DNA of 64,000 bases from Polyangiaceae bacterium (GCA_020633205.1 JACKEB010000010.1:1-64000); one strand, 5' to 3'; positions 29,083 through 38,248 are shown, numbered from the stretch's first letter. Numbers and translations are program-made. The notes: generated by a model from the letters alone, not told the origin.

Positions 29083-30126
29083 ATGAGGCGCAGTCTCGGT
29101 CTGGTTGGCATCGCGTTGGCACTGCTCGTCGGTTGCGAGCCGGAGAGCAGTGGTCGTGGTGCTCAACAGCCGCAGCCTTACGGCCAACAGCCGTACTACG
29201 GGCAGCCCCAATATGGCCAGCCTGGGTACGGGCAGCCCGGTTACGGCCAACCGCAACCAGGGCAACCCGGCTATCAAGCGCAGCCAGCTCCCACCGCGCC
29301 GGCACCGGTGCCCAACGCCCCGACGGGGCCGGTGCTCAACGATCCCATCAACCTGGTCGACATCGCTTACATGCGGAACCGAGCCCAGGTGGTGATGACG
29401 GATCTGATCGCGGCCCTCGATGCAGGGAAGCAGAGCCGAGTCAAAGGCATACCGCTCGTGGTCGACAGCACCGTGGGTGAAGTAAACGCCTTCGCGGGTT
29501 GCATCGACGGTCGCTCGATGATGGCGATCACCGATGGCCTGCTCGACATCGAATCCCACCTCGCCCAGGCCAAGGCCAACGACGAAATCTTCGGCACCCG
29601 CAAGGTCGACGAGTACATCGCCTTCCTCGCCAAAAACCAGCGGCCAAAGTCGCCCATCGTGCAACCGCCGGTGGGTTTCTTCAACCCAACGCAGCAAGTC
29701 GATGGTCGCCGCGTCGCCCGCGCGCACCAGCTGCTCGACGAGCAAATTGCATTCGTGATGGGCCACGAGCTGGCGCATCACTACCTCGGTCACCTCCCCT
29801 GCACCGCTCAAGATGGCCCGCTTAGCCCTGGGGAAATTGGCCGCGTGCTGTCCGGCGCCGTGCCGCTCTTCAACCAGCCGAACGAAATCGCGGCCGACGT
29901 CGAGGGCACCAAGAACGTGCTCACCGCAGGCAAGAACCGCACGGACTTCCGCTGGACCGAAGCCGGCGGCTTGCTGACCATGCGCTTCTTCGCCGGCATG
30001 GATCAAATGAGCCCCATCGACGTGCTGTTCACCTTCGAGAACTCCCACCCGCCGCCGCAACTTCGCACGCCCATCATCCAGCAAACCGCCAACGCCTGGC
30101 GCAGCGGCTGGAGCTTCCCTTTCTAG
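29083..30126 (+). CDS. M48-family zinc metalloprotease lipoprotein
   Basis: 347 residues from ATG 29083. The lipoprotein signal ends at ALALLVGCEP (Cys18). Next is a Gln/Pro/Tyr/Gly-rich repeat region of about 50 residues (YGQPGYGQPG units), then the catalytic domain. The zinc motif HELAH is at 228-232 (MGHELAHHYLGH), with a probable third ligand Glu in NEIAADVEGTK (about 268). This is the M48 layout found in BepA/LoiP-type periplasmic proteases, which act in outer-membrane quality control. There are no TPR repeats after the protease domain. The Cys at 18 with Glu at +2 does not suggest inner-membrane retention, so an outer-membrane location is plausible. Confidence 0.85.
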   Translation: MRRSLGLVGIALALLVGCEPESSGRGAQQPQPYGQQPYYGQPQYGQPGYGQPGYGQPQPGQPGYQAQPAPTAPAPVPNAPTGPVLNDPINLVDIAYMRNRAQVVMTDLIAALDAGKQSRVKGIPLVVDSTVGEVNAFAGCIDGRSMMAITDGLLDIESHLAQAKANDEIFGTRKVDEYIAFLAKNQRPKSPIVQPPVGFFNPTQQVDGRRVARAHQLLDEQIAFVMGHELAHHYLGHLPCTAQDGPLSPGEIGRVLSGAVPLFNQPNEIAADVEGTKNVLTAGKNRTDFRWTEAGGLLTMRFFAGMDQMSPIDVLFTFENSHPPPQLRTPIIQQTANAWRSGWSFPF

Positions 30127-30148
30127 CCCCGTCTCAGGATCCCGAGCT

Positions 30149-30168
30149 AGGTTTGGGGGTGAGGCGCG
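30149..30168 (+). repeat. Dispersed intergenic motif, copy 2
   Basis: The 20 bases AGGTTTGGGGGTGAGGCGCG here are identical to those at about 55593-55612. The site is 22 bp after the M48 stop and about 150 bp before sctU. Confidence 0.6.
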
Positions 30169-30318
30169 CTGCATTGCACCACGCCTGCTTCCTCGCGGCA
30201 TCCAAGCGGGACGAGTCGGCCTAAGTCGCGCAACTGCAGCCGTCGCTGGTCGAAAGCCAGCGCATGCAGGTCGCCTCCCCTTGCGGCGTACGAGAAATGA
30301 GCACTACGCTCGCCCTGC

Positions 30319-31329
30319 GTGAGCGAAAAGACCGAGGATCCGACACCAAGACGGCTGAAAAAGGCCCGTCAAGACGGGGACAGCCCCGTCTCGTCGGCGC
30401 TCGGTCAGGCAGCGGTGTTCTGTGCGGTGCTCGCGATCGCTCCAAGCGCCCTTGCCCGGCTGCTCTCCGAGAGCTCGCGCACGCTGATCGCGGTGTTGAA
30501 CGGCGCTTCCCCGGAGCCCGAGGTGGCTGCGTGGCAAGTGCTGACTCTGAGCCTGCCGCTGGTGGCGACTGGTGCGCTCACGGCGTTCGCTGTGGGTACG
30601 GTGCAAACCGGCGGGCTCATCGCCCCCAAGCGCCTCTCGCCGGATCTTTCGAAGCTCAATCCCATCAACGGCCTCAAGAACGTCTTCAGCGGTCAGCGGC
30701 TCTTCAACCTGACCCGGGCGCTCGTCACGGCGCTAGTGCTCGCGTGGCTCACGGTACGCGAGCTGCGCGCTCAGCTGCCGAGCCTCGCCTCCACCATCGG
30801 CGAAGCGCCGCGGGCGGCAGCCGTCGCGGGCGACCTCTCACGGCACTTGGCTTGGATCGCTGCTGCGGTGGGACTCGCGCTGGCCGGCGTGGACATCCTG
30901 ATCACGCGCCGCGCGTGGATGAAGCGCCTGCGCATGACCAAGGACGAGGTCAAGCGCGAGCACAAGGAGTCCGAGGGTGACCCCGAGATCAAGGCTGCCC
31001 GGCGCCGCGCCCACGAAGAGGCCCTACGTGGCGACGCACTCAATGCCGTACGGAAAGCAACGGTGGTCGTCGTGAACCCGACCCACGTCGCCGTCGCGCT
31101 GCGCTACGAAGACGCCGAGCACGACGCCCCGGAGGTGGTCGCCAGCGGCCGCGGCGAAATGGCCAAGCTGATGATCGACGCCGCTCGGGCCTACGGAGTA
31201 CCCGTGGTCAGAGACATTCCCGTGGCGCGAGCGCTGGTCGAGCTAGAAGTCGGCGAGCAGATCCCCGAGGAACTGTTTGAGGCGGTGGCGGAGATCTTGA
31301 AAGAGGTTTACGCCGAACAGGGTGAGTGA
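30319..31329 (+). CDS. Type III secretion/flagellar export switch protein (SctU/FlhB family)
   Basis: 336 residues from GTG 30319, beginning with the family signature MSEKTEDPTPRRLKKARQDGDSP. About four transmembrane segments follow, then a conserved amphipathic linker (RMTKDEVKREHKESEGDPEIKAARRRAHEE). The cytoplasmic domain carries the self-cleavage motif NPTH at 253-256 (VVVVNPTHVAVALRY). The protein sits in the inner-membrane export gate and switches substrate class after cleavage between Asn and Pro. No other T3SS or flagellar gene lies within the 64 kb, so it is an orphan here. Whether it is SctU or FlhB cannot be decided from the sequence. A GAGAGC-type microsatellite starts at its stop codon. 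Confidence 0.9.
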   Translation: MSEKTEDPTPRRLKKARQDGDSPVSSALGQAAVFCAVLAIAPSALARLLSESSRTLIAVLNGASPEPEVAAWQVLTLSLPLVATGALTAFAVGTVQTGGLIAPKRLSPDLSKLNPINGLKNVFSGQRLFNLTRALVTALVLAWLTVRELRAQLPSLASTIGEAPRAAAVAGDLSRHLAWIAAAVGLALAGVDILITRRAWMKRLRMTKDEVKREHKESEGDPEIKAARRRAHEEALRGDALNAVRKATVVVVNPTHVAVALRYEDAEHDAPEVVASGRGEMAKLMIDAARAYGVPVVRDIPVARALVELEVGEQIPEELFEAVAEILKEVYAEQGE

Positions 31330-31428
31330 GCGGGGGCGAGAGCGGGGGCGAGAGCGAGAGCGGGGGCGAGAGCGAGAGCGAGAGCGAGGGCGAGAGCGAG
31401 AGCGAGAGCGAGGGCGAGAGCGAGAGCC
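31328..31428 (+). repeat. GCGAGA/GCGGGG hexamer-type microsatellite
   Basis: About 100 bp of imperfect GAGCGA/GGGCGA units follow directly on the sctU stop codon. A frame through it gives only Arg/Glu/Gly repeats and is not a gene. Such tracts are prone to length change. Confidence 0.8.
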
Positions 31429-31542
31429 AGCGCGGGGGCTTTGCCTGAAAACCTCGTGCGAGCCCGGGGTTCTCGATCAGCGTGGGGAATTCACGATCAG
31501 CTGGAGCCCGTGGGCATGATGTACTTGTTGCGCCAGTAGATC

Positions 31543-31804
31543 ATGCCCCTCTTGCGCCTTGAGCCCCTACTACGACGCCTCCGAGATGCCATCCGCGCTG
31601 TGCTCGAGTTCGACTATGATCCCGACATGCCGAAAGTCGAAGGCGCATTCGATCAAGGAGTTCTGGGGAACGAATTCCAGAAGGAATTCGACAAGTGGAA
31701 GGCCGAGTCGAAACCGAGCAGAAAGGCCGGCTTGAGATCGTCCACGAAGAGGTTGTTCAGAACGACGCCAAGATCATCATCTTCTGGAGGGTGGTGCCTC
31801 GGCC
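31543..31804 (+). pseudogene. Decayed small gene upstream of an XRE remnant
   Basis: A plausible protein (AVLEFDYDPDMPKVEGAFDQ, GNEFQKEFDKWKAES) continues only after a frame change near 31710 (EQKGRLEIVHEEVVQNDAKI, then IFWRVVPR). The two parts fit together as one short charged protein of about 85 residues. I do not recognise the family. Its position just before a helix-turn-helix remnant resembles a two-gene toxin-antitoxin or regulator pair, but that is only a positional hint. Confidence 0.4.
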
Positions 31805-32047
31805 AGCGACCGCACGTGGCCGGTGAGCTTGGCGGGGGCTTGCAACACGAAAGCCACCAGGCGATTCCCCGTGCTCAACAACACGCCTCAATGGGTTTCC
31901 CTTGTGGAAACTGGGAAGCAGAACCTGAGGATCCACACTCTGGTTCGCTTGGCCCGAGCGCTCAAGGTGCCGATGCCCAGCTTGCTCGATCCACCAGAGG
32001 TGCCACCGCCAGCCAAGACCCGAGGAAGGCCACGGAAGGATCAATAG
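31805..32047 (+). pseudogene. Remnant of an XRE-family helix-turn-helix regulator
   Basis: The last part reads as the C-terminal half of a Cro/C1-type HTH: TPQWVSLVETGKQNLRIHTL followed by VRLARALKVPMPSLLDPP and a basic tail (KTRGRPRKDQ) ending at TAG 32047. The first helices are found only in another frame (ELGGGLQHESHQAIPRAQQ). At least one frameshift therefore separates them and DNA binding is probably lost. An intact XRE protein of this type would have about 80 residues. Confidence 0.5.
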
Positions 32048-32115
32048 CGGCGCTTTGAAGCGTAACCAGCAACGTACAGCCTCATGTCCAGAGAGGCGTC
32101 TCACAAGTAGTTTCG

Positions 32116-33546
32116 TCAGTTCGCCGGGATGATCGTCGCAACATCGTCGAGCTTGGCGAGGGGGTACCGACGCAGCTCCTCAACTTCGAGGTTGGTGTGG
32201 TTGATAGCTGCATACAGGTACTCGCCGTCGATACCCCAAACGTCGGAGTGGAACGAGTCACCCGCTTCCTTGTTCAGTTGCCACGTCTTCCAGTCCGAGA
32301 GGCGCACCACGAACAGTTCAACATTCCCCTGCAGAATCGTTGCAAAGCCGATGAAATCGCCCCAACCATGAGCGTAGTTGAAGAACCCCTGCACCGTGAT
32401 GGTGGGCCCAAACTCCACGCTCCCTAGCGAGCCGTCGCCGTTCCGCTTGGCCCTCCAGACCTTTGCGTTCGTTGGGTAGTTCCGACATCTCCCGGCAGCG
32501 GTCTGCTCGCCCGCACCAAAAACCCACTCAGGCGTGATCCCGACGGAGCAGGGGTATTCGGGGGCCCCGCTCAGGGCTCTCGTTGGGGTCAGACCGCCCT
32601 TGGTCGACCAGACTTCACCGTTTTCGCTCCACACGGCGGTGTCACCCAAACTTGCAGGAAACCTCGTGGCGGTGTTGGAACGGATCGCCTCGGATAAGCC
32701 AGTGGTTGGGATGAGCCGGAGCACACCACCGGTCGCTGCTACGTACTCCTCCCACGGGGTCTCCAAGTCAAACCCCTGGGCACCGTTGAATTCGTCGTTG
32801 TGCGGGACGAAGGACCATGTCCCGGCCTTGGGGTTCAGCCGCGCGTAGAAGGGCTCGATCAGGCCTCCATAGTGGACGTCCAAGCCCGACTCTCGGTAGT
32901 TGCCCTGGCCGCATACCACCGTGGTGGGGTGCGTGTACCGGTTGGCGAGCACGCCAACGGTGGTGAGGTCGCCAACTCGGACTATCCGAGCGAAGCCGAT
33001 TACCTCGTCCCCCTGGTGGGTTCCCCCGAACTTCAGGTGGAGGAACAGGCCATCAACGCCCCCGATTTGATGCCTTGCGAGCGTCCACCCCCACGGCGTT
33101 CCTTGATACATCCAATTGGACTCCGGCGGCTTCACCACGAAGGCGTCGTAGGCTCCTCTTGGTTCCCATGAGGCTGCCGGCCAAGGGACCTTTGAAGGGT
33201 CCCCAACGAATATGTCGCAATTGGCAAGGTCTCGCTGTGGGATGGAAGCCTTTGTCCACAAAGGTGGAACGAGGTTTCCGTACGGATCATCCGGCGTTCC
33301 ACCAGTGCCACCGCTGCCGGCCCCGGCGTTCCCCCCTGACGAGCTGCCTCCAGGTGACTGACTACCCCCCGCCGACGAGGCTCCTCCAGAAGGGGCCCCG
33401 CTTGAGCCTGCGTGGCCAGCGTCTGAGCCCGCGCTACCTCCAGCAGAAGTGCTGGAGCTAGCCTCCTCGTCCCCCTGGCAAGCCAGTGGCGCCGCAAGAG
33501 CAGCGGCCAAGAGGCCCGAAACGAGGAGCCAAGTTCTAGAGGCCAC
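32116..33546 (-). CDS. Lipoprotein with Gly/Ser-rich spacer, unknown function
   Basis: 476 residues from ATG 33546, which lies inside the last codons of the upstream protease gene (11-bp overlap). The signal peptide ends in APLACQG. A Ser/Gly/Ala spacer of about 65 residues (SAGGSAGSDAGHAGS and similar) leads to a domain of about 380 residues. That domain is rich in Trp, Tyr and Gly with many short beta-strand-like stretches (WNYDG-like turns, FVVRLSDWKTW, YLYAAINHTNLEVEELRRYPL), possibly a beta-propeller. No enzyme motif is recognised. Overlap with the S1 protease suggests the two surface proteins are made together. Confidence 0.7.
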   Translation of the reverse strand: MASRTWLLVSGLLAAALAAPLACQGDEEASSSTSAGGSAGSDAGHAGSSGAPSGGASSAGGSQSPGGSSSGGNAGAGSGGTGGTPDDPYGNLVPPLWTKASIPQRDLANCDIFVGDPSKVPWPAASWEPRGAYDAFVVKPPESNWMYQGTPWGWTLARHQIGGVDGLFLHLKFGGTHQGDEVIGFARIVRVGDLTTVGVLANRYTHPTTVVCGQGNYRESGLDVHYGGLIEPFYARLNPKAGTWSFVPHNDEFNGAQGFDLETPWEEYVAATGGVLRLIPTTGLSEAIRSNTATRFPASLGDTAVWSENGEVWSTKGGLTPTRALSGAPEYPCSVGITPEWVFGAGEQTAAGRCRNYPTNAKVWRAKRNGDGSLGSVEFGPTITVQGFFNYAHGWGDFIGFATILQGNVELFVVRLSDWKTWQLNKEAGDSFHSDVWGIDGEYLYAAINHTNLEVEELRRYPLAKLDDVATIIPAN

Positions 33547-36500
33547 TACAGGGAAGTCCGGGCTTGAAGTCCGTGTCGATCACGCTCTTCACCTGAACGT
33601 TCCCCTTGCGGTTGGCAAGGGCAAACAGCAACCCGTTGTCCACTGCCACCGGTCGGTCCAGCATCGATCCCTTGAGATTCACTCTGCCCGCTGGCCAGTA
33701 CTGCCCATGGTGAGATCGGAACTGCCACAAGGTAGTCTTGTAGCCCTTGCTCGCCGCCAAAACGAGGCCTCCGTCCTCGAGCACGGCGACAGCGTGATCG
33801 TCGAAGATCCCAAGGTATGGCCAGAAGAGCACCAGCTTCGACGCTCCTGTCCGGACATCAATGGTGTGTACCTGCGCTCGGGCGTGGCCCAGGAGCCGGT
33901 CGTCGTCATCCAGAGAAAGGACGACGAGCTGTTGGGCGCTGGCGTCGAACGTGGAACTGAGGACCCTGCTAGGGGCGAAGAACGTCGTGTCCAGTTTCAG
34001 CCACGACCCTCGGGCAAGGTCGTAGCGCCAGATATCGCCAGCGGCGATCGGGTCGACGCCCACTTCCCCACCCACCACGAACAGTTGCCCAAGCGTGGCG
34101 GAGAGAACGTACTCCGGCCCCATCCTGCGGCCCGGCGACGCCTGCTGTGAAGCAAGCGCAGCGAACCCCAGACCGGGTCCGTCGCCTCCCAGACTGCCAA
34201 ACGAACCGAGTCCGACCTCTCCGCCTCCACGTTGGAGGGTCAAGCCCTGGATGTTGTCGCCCAGGTCCCTGGGTACACGAACCGCTTCAAGCCCAGGCAA
34301 TGCTGCCTTCAAGACCGCAGTTTGCCTCGGAGTCTCTGCTGCGCTGATCCAGCGTTGACCGGGTGTTGAGAGGGCTTGGACGACTGCCGGGTTTGACTCG
34401 AGCGTCGCCAGATAGGGGCCCTCTTCCGTGAGGATCGATGGAGCTCCATCCTGCTCGACCACCAACACGCCAGGTTGGGCTAGCCACTCCGGCGGGCGGA
34501 TTAGTTCGAGGTCCGGGCGGTACCACGTACAGCCCGAAGGAGCGCAGGGGTCAAGCCACTCGGGCGCGTCGTGGGCCGGTGATTCCCTGAGGAATGGCGC
34601 TCTCACGACCTTGTGGGTGTCTCGAATCGCATAGAACCCGTCTCGATTCGAAGTGGACGTACTCACGACCGAGGACATCATGAACGCCCCGTATGCCCTG
34701 CATGTACCGCCGGGGCAGTCGATCCCATCAATGCGTCCGGCGTCCACGTCAGCCCTCCAATTCCAGTACATCTCTTTCGAGCGAAGCGCACCGACGGGTT
34801 CAAAGGAGAAGGAAGAGGTGAAGCTCAGCGGACTGGGTGGGAACGGCGTGACCTGCGTGATGTCACCACCCGCTCCCAGCGTGACTGGATGCCAAATGCT
34901 GTTCTGAGGATACTTCCAGGCGCTGCATTGTTGCTGGTTGTCCAGGCACTCCTCTTCGTTGAGGTCCCGGCCATCAACGGGGTCATGACAAGAACAGAAA
35001 CCCATCTGTGCCCGACCCGATACCGCTGGCACACCACCGCCCAGAATCGGTTCGGCGCCGAGGATGACCGTCGGGGCTCCGAAATTGTCACGGTGCGTTT
35101 GGGTCACTCGCACCTGCGGGACCTGGTCGCAAACGTCCACAATGGGTGCGGCTAGCTCTCTTTGCTCCGACCACGAGTTGGAGTTCTTGGTGTCGTAGGA
35201 GGCGATGTCTGGACACGTATCGCAGCTATCCCCCGTGCCGTCTCCATCTCGGTCCGGGAGTTGTGAGCAGTGGGGTGAACTCCCGGTTGTGATGCAGCGG
35301 CCCGTACACACGGCATTGGTCCCACAGTGCGGAAACTCCTGGTAGAGGCCGGGGCAGTTGTCGCAGGCCTCGCCGACGCCGTCTCCGTCCTCGTCGTAGG
35401 TCAGCGTGGCCTTGTCGTAGGTCAGCGTGGCCTTGTCGGGACAGAGGTCACATTGGTCTCCTTCACCGTCCTGGTCGCCGTCCGCTTGGTCGGGGTTTAC
35501 GCAGTCGAATCCGGGCACCGTCGTAGCGCACTTGGAAGCGGGACAGTTGTCACACACTTCACCGATTCCATCGTCATCGTCATCGGCTTGATCAGGGTTC
35601 GCGCACGCCTCCGGATCAAGACCAAGCTTCTTGCACCTGGTGGGCGGGCAATTGTCGAGACCGTCCAAGACGCCATCATGGTCAAGGTCGCCACCGAGCT
35701 GCCCGACGATCCAAGGGTAGTTCAGCTCGACGCTCGAGTAGATGATCTGCTCGTCCCAACACTCGCCGCCAGACAGGACCCCCATGACTCGGTAACCATA
35801 ATCGAACCGGGTTATCAGCGGGCCTCCGGAGTCTCCGTGGAGCACGTGTGGGTTCGTATGGTAGCTAAATTCTGCACGGAAAGGATGGCAGTGCTGTTCC
35901 CAGAATCCATCTCGAGGATCAGCTTGCCAATGGACAGTCGCGTCGAGTGGTGCCCATCCTCGACTTCGGGCAGGTGGGATGAACCCGTCGTCAGGCACGT
36001 CACAGCCAAAATCGTCGTTCAGCCCTCTGCCGAATCCCGCAAGGTAGTTCTGCTTTGCATGCCAGATCTCCTTGCTGATGGATCCCTCGAAGATCTGTGC
36101 CGGCTCAGCCACTGAGCTTGGCACCGGCGCACTCAGCCACAACAACGCAAGGTCCCTGGCCTTCGAGGAGTGGTTCGACCGTTCGAAGCACGGCGAATCG
36201 GTCAGGTGGTTGCCAGCTCTGGCACCTTGGGAGACCGGGTAGGCTGTGTTGCTCTGGGGCAGGTAGAATGAGACGGGGATGCCATCATCCAGACAGTGTC
36301 CAGCGGTGAGCACGACCGAAGGGCCAATCAGCGTGCCCGAGCATCCGCCTTGCCTAGGCGTCGTGACATCAACCTGTCCGACAGCCGACACCCACCCGGT
36401 TGTCGCCGTGTCGTCCCACGTTCAAGTTCCCCGCTAGCGGCTGCGCCGTCCTCGGCAGGGGCGGGTCTTGGGGCTGCTCTGAGCTGCAGCCGAAAAAGGC

Positions 36501-36548
36501 GATTGCCACTGCGAGTGTGGAAGGCGACTTTCGGAGCGTGCTAGACAT
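33536..36548 (-). CDS. Trypsin-like (S1) serine protease with thrombospondin type 3 repeats, frameshift near N-terminus
   Basis: The main frame (951 residues from GTG 36391) has the catalytic triad: His in VVLTAGHC, Asp in RDLALLWL, Ser in HGDSGGPL. After it come four or five acidic calcium-binding repeats of thrombospondin type 3 form (DHDGVLDGLDNCP, DDDDDGIGEVCDNCP, DGDGTGDSCDTCP), then about 550 residues of beta-rich sequence that may form a propeller. The annotated start lacks a signal peptide. ATG 36548 in another frame encodes one (LAVAIAFFGCSSEQP), and the two parts join near 36410 by dropping one base of a GGG run (reading ..NV-DDTATTGWVSAVG). It was therefore probably a surface lipoprotein. 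With the break as given, export would fail unless slippage occurs. Confidence 0.75.
35393..35434 (-). repeat. Perfect 21-bp tandem duplication in the S1 protease gene
   Basis: Two identical 21-bp units encode DKATLTY twice within the thrombospondin type 3 region. The duplication keeps the frame and looks recent. Confidence 0.85.
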
Positions 36549-36595
36549 ACGACGGTGTATATCACACGGGCCCTTTGCGACCTAGAGGGATCTGA

Positions 36596-37222
36596 ATGAC
36601 CGGGACCGCACGGAAGCGTTGGGCACACTTGGTAGCGTTGGTAGTTATCCTGACCACTGAGCGCGCTGGCGCGGATACGGAATTCGCCGGATGGCGAGGC
36701 GAGCTGGAGGGGCACGGTAGCTGGATTCCAGGCGGGGGCCGTCGAGGCGCCGTGGGGGCGGGCGCTGGGGCGGCGTACGGTCCGTTCTCCGCTGGTTTCG
36801 AGGTCTGGCACTATCAGCTGACCCTTCAAGACGCACTTACGACGGAGCGGAGTGACTTGGGGCTCACGGTCTTCGTACCTCTTCGGGTGGGCGTTGAGCT
36901 TGAGCTTGGAATCCCCCAGCTGGTCGGCGGGGGTGACCTGGCCTTGGGGTTCATTACCGATGGCGCAAGCTACCGAGTCGGGCACTGCGCCTACCAACAC
37001 TACGGGGGCGGAGTATTCATGGCTCGGGCTTTCCTCGGATGGGTGGCGAACCCACTAGCGCTCGCCGTTCATGTCGGTGCTACGAAGGGCCTTCAAAAGG
37101 CGAGCGGCGACTTCTGCCTGGTCGACTACGGTCCAGGTCCTGACCCCTATCGCAAAGACCTGCCGGATGAGATCCCGTTTAGCGTCCAGCTTGGGCTCAC
37201 CGTCACGCTCTCGTACCCCTAG
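36596..37222 (+). CDS. Exported beta-rich protein, unknown function
   Basis: 208 residues from ATG 36596, with a GAGGGA Shine-Dalgarno seven bases upstream. The signal peptide is clear (RWAHLVALVVILTTERAGA, cut before DTEF). The mature part alternates hydrophobic and small residues in strands separated by Gly turns (GAGAGAAYGPFSAGFEVWHY, LGLTVFVPLRVGVELELG, FSVQLGLTVTLSYP) and ends with an aromatic-Pro, as in small outer-membrane barrels. Three Cys are present. No family is recognised and the barrel is inference. It is divergent from the S1 protease with only 47 bp between the start codons. Confidence 0.6.
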   Translation: MTGTARKRWAHLVALVVILTTERAGADTEFAGWRGELEGHGSWIPGGGRRGAVGAGAGAAYGPFSAGFEVWHYQLTLQDALTTERSDLGLTVFVPLRVGVELELGIPQLVGGGDLALGFITDGASYRVGHCAYQHYGGGVFMARAFLGWVANPLALAVHVGATKGLQKASGDFCLVDYGPGPDPYRKDLPDEIPFSVQLGLTVTLSYP

Positions 37223-37767
37223 TCGACGGGTAGCGCGGGTGGGAGTGCGAGGGCGTGTGGCGGCCGCTGTGCCACGATATCGTTGACACTTTCAGTCGGC
37301 GCTAGCGGCTGGGCTCGCTCGCTGCGCTCGCATTGCTTCAAGTGACGGCTCGCTCGCTGCGCTCGCATTGCCGCTCTGCTCGAAGTGATGGCGCGCTCGC
37401 TGCGCTCGCATTGCTGCGCTGCTCGGAGCGACGGCGCGCTCGCTGCGCTCGCATTGCTTGCTTCGAGGATCGCACCCTCACCCTCCTCGCATTGCTCTCC
37501 CTCTCGCGCGCCCGCACCCGCGCTAGCACTACCCCTCCCCCTCGCACTTGCACCCCGCACCCGCACTTCCTCTCGCGCTCGCTCCCCATTTTTCCACCGT
37601 GCTCGGTGCGGTCGAGGCCGAGGCCGTGCTCGCCAGGCTCGGACTTCGTCCTGCGCGTGGCTGCGCGCGGTGCGGGCTCTGCCCGCAGCCTCGACCGCGC
37701 CTGCGCGCGGTGGAGCGGCGGGGACGCGCCAGCGCGCGGTGCGTTGGCGCGTTTCCCGGAGGTATTC
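37223..37767. other. Repeat-rich non-coding leader before the first S23 gene
   Basis: 545 bp without a credible gene. The first half holds a four-unit GCTCGC-rich direct repeat (37312-37469). The second half is C-rich low-complexity sequence, then GC-rich short inverted repeats up to the GGAGG ribosome site of the gene at 37768. Frames through it give compositionally biased, non-protein-like translations. Confidence 0.6.
37312..37469. repeat. Four direct repeats with a 20-bp GCTCGCTGCGCTCGCATTGC core
   Basis: Units begin at about 37312, 37347, 37390 and 37433, are 35-43 bp long, and share GCTCGCTGCGCTCGCATTGC with small 5' variation. The variable 3' parts are short and related (TTCAAGTGAC, CTCGAAGTGAT, CTCGGAGCGAC). 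Unequal spacing and related spacers separate it from a CRISPR. Confidence 0.8.
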
Positions 37768-38091
37768 ATGCTACGTATCTATCCCGTGTTGCTCGAGTTG
37801 ATTCACTCACTCGGCCCACTCATTGGTCAGCTCGAGCGGCGCGACCCCGATCTGGCTCGCCAGTGCAGGCGGGCCCTCTCAAGCGCGCCCCTCAACGTGG
37901 CCGAAGGTAGCTACAGTCAAGGGCGCAATCGCGTGGCGCGCTACCACACGGCGCTAGGCTCCCTGCGTGAGGCCCAAGCGTGCTTCGAGACCGCTACAGC
38001 GTTCGGCTATATGCCGCCGCTCAGCGCCGAGCTTCGTGCCAGCTTCGACCACGTGCTGGGCACTCTGGTGCGCCTCGTCGGCCGGCGCTAG
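37768..38091 (+). CDS. Four-helix-bundle protein, S23/23S rRNA-intervening-sequence family (copy 1)
   Basis: 107 residues from ATG 37768, preceded by GGAGG at six bases. The sequence follows the S23 (PF05635) pattern: an N-terminal helix (YPVLLELIHSLGPLIGQLER) and DLARQCRRALSSAPLNVAEG, the family's hallmark NVAEG-type turn. SQGRNRVARYHTALGSLREA and a final helix (FDHVLGTLVRLVGRR) follow. Related small proteins form pentameric helical barrels. bAvd of diversity-generating retroelements is one member, but no reverse transcriptase is present here. The longer frame reaching upstream into repeats is rejected as non-coding. A second paralog lies at 40933. Confidence 0.85.
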   Translation: MLRIYPVLLELIHSLGPLIGQLERRDPDLARQCRRALSSAPLNVAEGSYSQGRNRVARYHTALGSLREAQACFETATAFGYMPPLSAELRASFDHVLGTLVRLVGRR

Positions 38092-38104
38092 TCGTACCAT
38101 GCGG

Positions 38105-38149
38105 AAACGCGGCGTTGCCTTCACTCGTTGCGGAGGCAACGCCGCGTTT
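38105..38149 (+). terminator. Perfect 16-bp inverted repeat after the S23 gene
   Basis: AAACGCGGCGTTGCCT pairs perfectly with AGGCAACGCCGCGTTT around a 13-base loop, 13 bp after the stop codon at 38091. There is no long T-run beyond the TTT that ends the stem. It may end transcription, protect the mRNA end, or be a palindromic repeat element. Confidence 0.55.
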
Positions 38150-38248
38150 GAGCGGGCTGGGACGCCAATCCGAAAGGCTCTCGGTTCCGGGCAAACGGGG
38201 CGCAGCCCGGGCGGAAGAGACGCGCGCGCGTGTTAGGCTGCCTGGCCG

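Noticed and set aside
31322..31519. Open frame rich in Arg and Glu after sctU
   Set aside because: It only translates the hexamer microsatellite and has no protein-like continuation.
37312..37469. Possible CRISPR array
   Set aside because: The units are 35-43 bp with short, related spacers, only four copies, and no cas gene in the window.
37768..38091. bAvd of a diversity-generating retroelement
   Set aside because: There is no reverse transcriptase or template/variable repeat pair in the window; general S23 membership is all that is supported.
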